DNA of 7,484 bases, taken from Acidobacteriaceae bacterium. Its GTDB lineage: Bacteria; Acidobacteriota; Terriglobia; Terriglobales; Acidobacteriaceae. Positions within the stretch are counted from its first letter, which is position 1; every line of letters starts with the position of its first letter. A program made the position numbers and the translations under genes. The stretch is taken from the NCBI GenBank assembly GCA_003151875.1, contig PLYW01000233.1, forward strand, positions 1 through 7,484, read 5' to 3'. Positions 1-4,791 of the stretch are shown one piece after another. The notes beneath the pieces are model-generated. The model saw only the letters and a list, made by a program, of their open reading frames with translations. It did no database searches and was not told the DNA's origin.

Positions 1-1552
1 CGGCGTTGTCGATGCGCAGGTGCAGGCGGAACTCAGCGCGCGAGGTAAACATGCGGTAAGGCTCGTTGGTCCCCTTGCTGATGAGGTCGTCGATGAGGAT
101 GGCGGTGTAGGCCTCGGTGCGGTCGAGGACCAGCGGCGGCTCGCCCTTTACCTTCAGCGCCGCGTTGATGCCCGCCATGATGCCCTGGCACGCCGCTTCT
201 TCGTATCCGCTGGTGCCATTGATCTGGCCGGCCAGAAACAGGCGCGCGATCTTCTTGGTCTCCAGCGTGCGCTGCAGCTCGGTCGGGTCGATGGAGTCGT
301 ACTCGATGGCATAACCGGGGCGCAGCATCTCGGCGCTCTCCAGGCCGGGGATCGACTTGATGATGGCGAGCTGCACGTCAATGGGCAGCGAGGTGCTCAT
401 GCCGTTGACGTAAATCTCGTGGGTCTTCAGGCCCTCGGGCTCGAGGAAGAGCTGGTGGGTTTCCTTGTCGGGAAACTTGACGATCTTGTCTTCAATCGAC
501 GGGCAATATCGCGGGCCGATACTGTGGATTTGCCCGCTGTACATGGGCGAGCGGTGCACGTTCTCGCGGATGATGCGGTGCGTCTCCGGGGTGGTGAAGG
601 CGATATAGCACGGCACCTGCTTGTCGTGGTGCGCCACCCGCCGGGTGCGGAAGCTGAACGGCGTAGGATCGTCGTCGCCCGGCTGCACTTTGAACTTCGA
701 CCAGTCGATGCTGCGCCCGTCGAGACGCGGCGGCGTGCCGGTCTTCAGGCGGCAGCCGCGCAGGCCGAGCGCCTTCAGCGATTCGCCGAGCAGAACGGCG
801 TTGGGCTCACCACTGCGCCCCGCAGGATACTGCTGCTCGCCGCAGTGGATGAGCCCGTTGAGAAATGTCCCGGTGGTGATGATGACGGCTTGTGCGGAGA
901 CGGTGCGCCCGTCGCGCAGGCGAACACCGCGGACGGCGCGCTCTCCTCGCTCTTCGCTTTTCGCTTTTCGCTCTTCGCCAGAGTCCGATCCGCCAAAATT
1001 GTCATCCTCAGCGAGGACTTCAGTCCGAGTCCAAGGATCTGCGGTTGCTGTGCTCGACGCCGCACTTTGAAGGGGCACGCCTTCAGGCGTGCCGTTAAGA
1101 GCTTCCCCATCGCCGGGAGTGGGCTTTAGCCCACGGCACTCCTCCACAACTAACTCCACCACCTCCGCCTGCTTGATGTGGAGGTTGGGCTCCGACTCCA
1201 GCAGTTCGCGCATCTTCAGCCGGTACTGCTGCTTGTCGCACTGCGCTCGCGGAGACCAAACCGCCGGCCCGCGCGACGTGTTCAGCAGGCGGAACTGGAT
1301 GCCGACCGCGTCCGTCACTTCGCCCATGATGCCGCCGAGGGCGTCCACCTCGCGCACCAGATGTCCCTTGGCGATGCCGCCGACCGCGGGATTGCACGAC
1401 ATCTGTGCGATCAGGTCGAGATTAAGGGTGTACAGCGCGGTCTTCAGGCCCATGCGCGCCGCGGCCATGGCGGCTTCGCAACCGGCGTGCCCGGCGCCCA
1501 CCACAACTACGTCGTAGGTCTCGGTGAATGACGATGACGGCTGCAAAGGCAA
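1..1552 (-). CDS. mnmG: MnmG (GidA), tRNA U34 carboxymethylaminomethyl-modification enzyme, 3' part outside window
   Basis: MnmG is the FAD-dependent partner of MnmE in making cmnm5U at wobble position 34 of certain tRNAs, in the cytoplasm. The translation shows the FAD-binding GAGHAG (residues 19-24), MSCNPAVGG with conserved Cys53, RLKTGTPPR, GPRYCPSIEDK with the second conserved Cys350, AGQINGT.GYEEAA and EPYRMFTSRAE. About 517 codons are present; the C-terminal end lies beyond position 1. The start is taken as TTG at 1552: an in-frame TAG lies upstream, no ATG is available, and GGGG (1557-1560) lies 4 bases before it. TTG at 1546 is an alternative. Odd feature: about 66 extra residues (139-204) replace the short turn between the strands ending VVELVVE and starting VRGVRLRDG. 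The frame was followed codon by codon through the insertion with no stop, and both flanks match the family, so the gene appears intact. Confidence 0.96.
   Translation of the reverse strand, partial: MPLQPSSSFTETYDVVVVGAGHAGCEAAMAAARMGLKTALYTLNLDLIAQMSCNPAVGGIAKGHLVREVDALGGIMGEVTDAVGIQFRLLNTSRGPAVWSPRAQCDKQQYRLKMRELLESEPNLHIKQAEVVELVVEECRGLKPTPGDGEALNGTPEGVPLQSAASSTATADPWTRTEVLAEDDNFGGSDSGEERKAKSEERGERAVRGVRLRDGRTVSAQAVIITTGTFLNGLIHCGEQQYPAGRSGEPNAVLLGESLKALGLRGCRLKTGTPPRLDGRSIDWSKFKVQPGDDDPTPFSFRTRRVAHHDKQVPCYIAFTTPETHRIIRENVHRSPMYSGQIHSIGPRYCPSIEDKIVKFPDKETHQLFLEPEGLKTHEIYVNGMSTSLPIDVQLAIIKSIPGLESAEMLRPGYAIEYDSIDPTELQRTLETKKIARLFLAGQINGTSGYEEAACQGIMAGINAALKVKGEPPLVLDRTEAYTAILIDDLISKGTNEPYRMFTSRAEFRLHLRIDNA
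949..976. repeat. 7-base tandem repeat inside mnmG
   Basis: Four successive 7-base units GCTCTTC, GCTTTTC, GCTTTTC, GCTCTTC (plus strand; GAAGAGC/GAAAAGC in mnmG sense). Because 7 is not a multiple of 3 the units are read in all three phases, giving the charged tail SEERKAKSEER of the insertion. The period matches the separate array at 2280-2321, although the unit differs. Confidence 0.8.
1004..1038. repeat. Nested palindrome within the mnmG insertion
   Basis: An inner palindrome GGAC-TTCA-GTCC (1015-1026) is enclosed by ATCCT (1004-1008) and AGGAT (1034-1038). In mnmG sense the inner loop is TGAA, as in the other hairpins of the insertion. It lies in coding sequence (residues about 172-183) and is probably another fragment of a dispersed intergenic repeat. 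Confidence 0.6.
1064..1135 (-). repeat. Two-hairpin palindromic element, mnmG copy
   Basis: This is the part of the mnmG insertion that is shared with tgt (5350-5421): 72 bases, 24 codons, same reading frame and same length with no gap. Read in mnmG sense: GTGGGC-TAAA-GCCCAC (1119-1134), linker containing ATGGGGAAGCT, GGCACGCC-TGAA-GGCGTGCC (1074-1093), then CCTTCAAAG. Encoded residues start RGLK and include LNGT and VPLQS. By hand count 48 of 72 bases match the tgt copy, and 28 of 30 from AAC through CAA. Confidence 0.85.
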
Positions 1553-1556
1553 ACTA

Positions 1557-1580
1557 CCCCACTTGGCCGCCGCTGCGGCC
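1557..1580 (-). promoter_or_regulatory. mnmG ribosome-binding site next to a GC hairpin
   Basis: In mnmG sense, GGCCGC-AGCG-GCGGCC (1580-1565) forms a 6-bp stem with a 4-base loop. AAGT and the putative Shine-Dalgarno GGGG (1560-1557) follow, and the TTG start is at 1552. The hairpin ends four bases before the Shine-Dalgarno sequence, so it could affect initiation, but it may be chance in GC-rich DNA. A TAGAAT box (1593-1598 on the minus strand) could be a -10 element, with no convincing -35. Confidence 0.35.
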
Positions 1581-1620
1581 GCATAAATCTATTCTAGCGG
1601 AGAAGTCCGTGGTCACCTTC

Positions 1621-2286
1621 TTACGCCCGCTCAAAGGCGTGCTTGGCGTGCAGCTCTTCCAAGGCGCGATCTTTGGCTGAATGAAAAGCCTGCGCTTGCG
1701 CCAGCAATCCATCGGTCGCGCGAGCGTAATCGCCGGCCAATTCGATCATGCCGCGCGCCGCCAGATCAGTCGCCGCGGCCAGCAGTTTGTCCACCAGGTT
1801 GGGATCGGCGGCGCCCAGATACTGCGCATCGCACGGATCGGCGATCATCACAGCCGCGCGCTGGCTGCCGCTCAACCAGAAAACTTTGCGCGCCACAAAC
1901 TCTTCCACCTGTTGCGGCGTGGCCTGCCAGAAGCGAAAGTGCTTGTCGCGAATGCTGTAGCAGCGGCTCGACACCGGCACCGGCTGCCGCTTACTCGACT
2001 TCAGCAACTCCAATTGCTTATCGTCGAGCGCCTTGCGCGCCGTGTTGATGGCGAGCCAGAACGCCAGGTCGCTGTCGAGCGATGGCAGCACCTCGCGAAT
2101 GGTCTGCGCCAGATTGAGCGCAATGTCGGCGTACAGCGGACCGCCGTCGGCCAGACGCAGCGCGCCATGCAGCACGTACCAGTCGCTGCCTCCACCCGAG
2201 GAATGGAACGGCCATTGCAGCTCGATGTGCACCGGCATGCCGTGCAGCGTAACTCCGTCAAATATTTTTTGTGTGTCAGTTAGCAT
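1621..2286 (-). CDS. Hypothetical protein, family not recognised (221 aa)
   Basis: I do not recognise this protein. It is soluble-looking, with no signal peptide or membrane segment. The N-terminal half has aromatic-rich stretches (IELQWPFHSSGGGSDWYVLHG, residues 21-41); the C-terminal third (about 160-221) is Ala/Leu-rich and probably helical. It has no obvious catalytic motif. It is 68 bases upstream of mnmG on the same strand and could be co-transcribed with it. The start is doubtful: the ATG at 2286 lies inside a 7-base repeat array and has no Shine-Dalgarno sequence; Met17 (2238) is the next candidate, with GGAG 14 bases upstream. Coding is supported by the long open frame and ordinary protein composition rather than by homology. 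Confidence 0.7.
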   Translation of the reverse strand: MLTDTQKIFDGVTLHGMPVHIELQWPFHSSGGGSDWYVLHGALRLADGGPLYADIALNLAQTIREVLPSLDSDLAFWLAINTARKALDDKQLELLKSSKRQPVPVSSRCYSIRDKHFRFWQATPQQVEEFVARKVFWLSGSQRAAVMIADPCDAQYLGAADPNLVDKLLAAATDLAARGMIELAGDYARATDGLLAQAQAFHSAKDRALEELHAKHAFERA

Positions 2287-2321
2287 CTAGCACTTGGCAT
2301 TTGGCACTTGGCACTTAGCGC
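2280..2321. repeat. 7-base tandem repeat array, six units, overlapping the start of the hypothetical gene
   Basis: Six contiguous 7-base units on the plus strand: TTAGCAT, CTAGCAC, TTGGCAT, TTGGCAC, TTGGCAC, TTAGCGC. The first unit contains CAT at 2284-2286, the complement of the putative ATG of the downstream minus-strand gene. The array fills much of the 96-base gap between that gene and the GNAT gene. Confidence 0.85.
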
Positions 2322-2382
2322 CACGGACCTAGAAGGTGCCACCGCAATTATGCCGCACCGATGCGACGCAGGGAAGGCGCGA

Positions 2383-3006
2383 TTACGCTTGATCGAGAAG
2401 CTGGGTCAGCCGTCGTTTCACGTCTGGCCACTCCGCCGCCACGATCGAAAAGCGAGCCGAGTCGCGAGCGATGTAGTCGGCGGCCATCCGATGGGCCCGG
2501 AGTACCCCCTCGAACTTCCCGCCGATGCGTTCGATGGCCGCGCGTGAACGCTGATTGCGCACGTCCGTGTGCAAGCAGACCCGCAGCAGTTGCCGCGTTT
2601 CAAACGCATGGGCCAGCATGAGCAGCTTGGTCTCGGTGTTGGCCGCGGTCCGAATTGCCGAGCGGGTCAGCCACGTGTAGCCGATCTCGCAGGCGTCGAG
2701 GACACAGCCATATCGCGGATGGCCCGGCGGCCACGCCCATCGCTCCAAGTTAAAGAAGCGGGTAGAGCCGATGACGACACCGTCATCCAGACGAACGATT
2801 GCGAACGGCACCGCGCTGCCGGCGTCCCGCCAAGCCAGGGCGGTATCGACATAGCTGGTGGTCTCAACCTCGCCCTGGGGGACGGGACTCCATTGATAGA
2901 GGGAGGGGTCCGCCGCCGAAGCGGCAGCCAAGCCGTCGACGTGGCGGTGCTCAAGCGGTTCGAGTCGAACGTGCCTGCCTGACAGCACAAGGCCTTTCAT
3001 TCCCAT
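2383..3006 (-). CDS. GNAT-family N-acetyltransferase, RimJ/RimL-like
   Basis: This family transfers an acetyl group from acetyl-CoA to an amine, such as a protein N-terminus, amino acid or drug; the substrate here cannot be read from sequence. The translation from Met at 3006 (207 aa) has the typical RimJ/RimL-like order: an N-terminal VRLEPLEHRHVDGL, a central strand VVIGSTRFF, EIGYTWLT, then NTETKLLMLAHAFE in place of the classical RxxGxG acetyl-CoA loop, RVCLHTDVRNQRSRAAIERIG and FEGVLRAHR. The open frame extends upstream to 3201, but family similarity begins only at about MKGLVLSGRHVRLEPL, so the start is 3006 or 3000. No good Shine-Dalgarno sequence is seen. It is divergent from the AhpD-like gene and upstream of the hypothetical gene and mnmG on the same strand. 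Confidence 0.88.
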   Translation of the reverse strand: MGMKGLVLSGRHVRLEPLEHRHVDGLAAASAADPSLYQWSPVPQGEVETTSYVDTALAWRDAGSAVPFAIVRLDDGVVIGSTRFFNLERWAWPPGHPRYGCVLDACEIGYTWLTRSAIRTAANTETKLLMLAHAFETRQLLRVCLHTDVRNQRSRAAIERIGGKFEGVLRAHRMAADYIARDSARFSIVAAEWPDVKRRLTQLLDQA

Positions 3007-3152
3007 GCTCGCAGTATGCAATGAGTCTCCAACCTGCCGCAATGTAAGCGACCTCAGCACTCGCCGCGAGATGGTCTCCCAAAGCGGCGACACTACTTTC
3101 ATGACCTCCCTTGCTGAGATCCGGCAAAGTTTCCCCAGCCCATTCTTGCGAA

Positions 3153-3181
3153 TTGAAAAGAGCAGTTTTTCGCCATACTTT
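3153..3181 (+). promoter_or_regulatory. Candidate sigma70-type promoter for the AhpD-like gene
   Basis: TTGAAA (3153-3158), a 17-base spacer and TACTTT (3176-3181) lie in the 238-base divergent intergenic region. Transcription would start near 3188, leaving a leader of about 57 bases before the GTG at 3245. The rest of the region (3007-3152) shows nothing I can name. Confidence 0.35.
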
Positions 3182-3233
3182 TGTCTCGCCAAGGTAGTCA
3201 CTAAGGGGAGAGAAAAATACCTAACTCAATTGC

Positions 3234-3240
3234 GAGGTGA
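3234..3240 (+). promoter_or_regulatory. Shine-Dalgarno sequence fixing the GTG start of the AhpD-like gene
   Basis: GAGGTGA lies just before GTG at 3245, with AGG 7 bases from the start codon. The next candidate, ATG at 3257, has nothing comparable at a usable distance. The resulting N-terminus (V/M)TARMNY also fits the usual beginning of this family. Confidence 0.65.
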
Positions 3241-3244
3241 ACTT

Positions 3245-3727
3245 GTGACAGCCAGAATGAACTACTTGGACGCTCCCAAAGACGTAACCAAAGCCATGAC
3301 CGACTTGTCGGCGCACGTCACCCACAGCGGCCTCGAACCGAACTTGCTAAACCTGGTTTATCTGCTGGTGTCGCGCATCAACGGCTGCGCCTATTGCATT
3401 GACATGCACAGCAAAGACCTGCGGGCGATGGGCGAAACCGATCTGCGCATTGACCTGGTCAGTGTGTGGGCCGAGTCGCCCGGATACAGCGACCGCGAGC
3501 GCGCCGCGTTCGCCTGGGCCGAGTCGGTGACCAAGGTGAGTGAAACCCACGTGCCCGATGATGTGTTCGCCCTGGCACGCCAGCATTTCTCCGAGGAAGA
3601 ACTGGCCAAGCTGACGCTGGCGGTGGTCGCCATCAACGCGTGGAACCGCTTTGCCATCTCTTTCCGCTCCGAGCCGGGCCACTACAAGCCCGGGCAACAT
3701 GAGGTCACTAAGACTCGCGCCGCGTGA
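3245..3727 (+). CDS. AhpD / carboxymuconolactone decarboxylase-family protein
   Basis: A cytoplasmic alpha-helical protein of 160 residues in the alkylhydroperoxidase AhpD-like family, whose members use a CxxC thiol pair plus histidine for peroxide or disulfide chemistry. The diagnostic motif is seen at NGCAYCIDMHSKDLR: Cys48, Cys51 and His55. Flanking sequence (LVYLLVSRINGC; AFAWAESVTKVSE; ALARQHFSEEELAKLTLAVVAINAWNRFAI) is typical of the single-domain subfamily. The GTG start was chosen over longer in-frame starts (from 3005) because of the Shine-Dalgarno sequence and family N-terminus. No AhpC or regulator is adjacent, so the substrate is unknown; an antioxidant role is an inference from the family. 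The gene is convergent with the membrane protein gene, with a repeat-filled gap between them. Confidence 0.92.
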   Translation: MTARMNYLDAPKDVTKAMTDLSAHVTHSGLEPNLLNLVYLLVSRINGCAYCIDMHSKDLRAMGETDLRIDLVSVWAESPGYSDRERAAFAWAESVTKVSETHVPDDVFALARQHFSEEELAKLTLAVVAINAWNRFAISFRSEPGHYKPGQHEVTKTRAA

Positions 3728-3747
3728 CGCAAATCAAGCGAGTTTTT

Positions 3748-3916
3748 CACCACGGAGGCACGGAGGGCACGGAGTCATTCTGATTTCCCGATGCCATCTG
3801 TGCCTTCTTGTGGTGTAACAGCTCAGAAAATGCTCTCTTACAAGACTCCTGCCAGCCAGTTCAACATTTGCCTGAAACCTCAAACAGATTCTGGTGCTCC
3901 GTGTCCTCCGCGGTGG
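3748..3916. repeat. Inverted-repeat unit of the CACGGAGG family
   Basis: A plus-oriented arm at 3748-3774 (begins CACCACGGAGGCACGGAG) is matched by two arms of opposite orientation: 3797-3815 (ends CCTTCTTGTGGTG) and 3897-3916 (CTCCGTGTCCTCCGCGGTGG). The outer pair encloses about 170 bases with no plausible reading frame. The unit fills most of the 263-base gap between the two convergent genes. It could act as a bidirectional terminator or be a small non-autonomous mobile unit of REP/MITE type; no target-site duplication was identified. A further copy is at 4742-4770. Confidence 0.7.
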
Positions 3917-3990
3917 AACTACCTGGCCTTAAGTATCACGCCTGATCGCGGAATGTGATTTTGCTTTAGCGTGGGCACGCCAGGCCTCCA

Positions 3991-4596
3991 TCACAGATGA
4001 TCCTGAGCATCCAGATCAGGTACCGTGTCCATCCACTCCCAGAACGCTGAGTCGGTCTTCAGCACAAGTCGTACTCCCAGTGGCCGCTGCGCGCTTCGCG
4101 GCACCAGCAGTATGCTTGGAGGACCTTTGTACTGCAACAAACGCCGGCCTAGAATCTCGTCACGCCGCAACACTCGTGTAGAAACCAAATTCTGAACTTC
4201 AATGCGGTCCGCAAACAGGACTACACGATATTTGAGGTCTTGCAGCATCGCCAATATCCCGACAATGGGGAAGAAAATGCCCCACACAAACCAGAACACA
4301 TCCACTTGAGGTCCCGCCAGCGCGGACCGTAAAGTGGAGGCTCCGAAGCTGATGAAAGCGAACCCAAATATCAGGTTAAAAGCTCTCCAGACCAGAGACA
4401 TGCGATAGGTGCGCGGGTAGTCTGCGGAACTCAGCGGCTGGTAGTGGCTGAAGTTGCTATTCGATGCCTCGCTGTTCGGCAAGCGCAGTGCCCTTTCGAT
4501 AAATGGGCTACGTGTCATTGTGAGAAAACGAACCACCGCGAAAAACACCACCATGAGCACGAGGACGAGGATCAGCTGTTGTTTTGGCGTTAACAT
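3991..4596 (-). CDS. Membrane protein with three hydrophobic segments and a possible PH-like C-terminal domain
   Basis: I do not recognise a named family. The 201-residue protein has an N-terminal hydrophobic segment (residues 7-25), a polar stretch rich in Ser/Asn (41-60), a pair of hydrophobic segments (about 71-88 and 99-118), and a C-terminal beta-rich region (119-196: YRVVLFADRIEV, LVSTRVLRRDEILG, PSILLVPRS, RLVLKTDSAFWEWMDTVP). A membrane hairpin followed by a strand-rich region resembles small bacterial PH-domain membrane proteins; this is by eye only. The last segment reads like the helix that closes a PH fold. The start ATG at 4596 has no clear Shine-Dalgarno sequence. It is divergent from tgt and convergent with the AhpD-like gene, so probably monocistronic. 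Confidence 0.75.
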   Translation of the reverse strand: MLTPKQQLILVLVLMVVFFAVVRFLTMTRSPFIERALRLPNSEASNSNFSHYQPLSSADYPRTYRMSLVWRAFNLIFGFAFISFGASTLRSALAGPQVDVFWFVWGIFFPIVGILAMLQDLKYRVVLFADRIEVQNLVSTRVLRRDEILGRRLLQYKGPPSILLVPRSAQRPLGVRLVLKTDSAFWEWMDTVPDLDAQDHL

Positions 4597-4695
4597 AGCG
4601 GAGAGAGCTTAACCCGGAATTTCCTTTTTGATCTCGAAAACGGCGCCATAGTACACCCGTCTCGCCCGTTCGCGACACCGTGGAACGATTTGTCA

Positions 4696-4711
4696 TCGGG
4701 AGCACTCCCGA
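4696..4711. repeat. Perfect short palindrome in the divergent intergenic region
   Basis: TCGGGA-GCAC-TCCCGA forms a 6-bp stem with a 4-base loop (7 bp as DNA dyad). It lies in the 195-base region between two divergent genes, where a terminator is not expected, so it may be an operator or repeat debris. No function can be assigned. Confidence 0.5.
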
Positions 4712-4741
4712 CGGTGTGCCATCCCCCACCAGCACGGCTGA

Positions 4742-4770
4742 TTTCTCTGTGCCTCCGTGCCTCTGTGGTG
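4742..4770 (-). repeat. CACGGAGG-family repeat copy directly upstream of tgt
   Basis: On the minus strand this reads CACCACAGAGGCACGGAG followed by GCACAGAGAAA, a close relative of the arm at 3748-3774. It ends 21 bases before the tgt start codon, so the sequence expected to hold the tgt promoter is largely repeat-derived. Confidence 0.75.
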
Positions 4771-4777
4771 ATCCGAT

Positions 4778-4783
4778 TACAAT
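4778..4783 (+). promoter_or_regulatory. Possible -10 element for a leaderless tgt mRNA
   Basis: TACAAT is followed by 8 bases and then the tgt ATG. A start of transcription 7-8 bases downstream of this box would fall at or next to the ATG, giving a leaderless or nearly leaderless mRNA, which fits the absence of a Shine-Dalgarno sequence. No matching -35 is present. Confidence 0.25.
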
Positions 4784-4791
4784 CGTCTGCG

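Larger units (their letters stand above)
941..1138 (-). repeat. In-frame repeat mosaic inserted in mnmG (about 66 codons)
   Basis: This stretch encodes MnmG residues 139-204 and has no counterpart in E. coli MnmG, where only a few residues (VENDRVVG) join the same two strands. In mnmG sense it contains: hairpin 1 (loop TAAA), a 25-base linker, hairpin 2 (loop TGAA), CCCTTCAAAG, a Ser/Ala/Thr-rich stretch, a third hairpin (loop TGAA) inside an outer ATCCT/AGGAT stem, and an array of 7-base units. The peptide is low-complexity and ends in an E/K/R-rich tail. The composition is that of stacked intergenic repeats read through in frame. The exact ends are uncertain by a few codons because they are set by protein alignment from memory. 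Confidence 0.85.

Noticed and set aside
423..434. Other CTTCAGG/CTGAAG-type sites in mnmG (for example 423-434, 743-752, 1441-1450) as further element copies
   Set aside because: They encode conserved native MnmG residues such as EGLKT and MGLKT, or lack a matching stem; the resemblance comes from Gly-Leu-Lys codons.
20..1129. Long plus-strand open frame opposite mnmG (369 codons)
   Set aside because: The minus strand here encodes unmistakable MnmG; the plus-strand translation is Arg/Ala/Val-rich with no family features, a GC-driven shadow.
941..1138. Frameshifted or pseudogenised mnmG
   Set aside because: The frame was followed through the insertion without a stop, and conserved motifs including Cys350 continue in the same frame to the window edge.
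3007..3201. N-terminal extension of the GNAT gene to 3201
   Set aside because: Family similarity starts at about 3000, the extension overlaps the divergent promoter region, and it shows no recognisable domain.
3005..3244. N-terminal extension of the AhpD-like gene from 3005
   Set aside because: The GTG at 3245 has a good Shine-Dalgarno sequence and matches the normal family N-terminus; the upstream part is intergenic-like.
3969..3980. GCGTG-GG-CACGC dyad after the membrane protein gene as a terminator or element copy
   Set aside because: The stem is short with a 2-base centre, has no T run in either direction and lacks the TGAA/TAAA loop and flanks of the element.
4690..4791. Upstream tgt start at 4690
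   Set aside because: The extra 34 residues cross a dispersed repeat and a palindrome, and bacterial Tgt begins near MPFRFQVEARDG.
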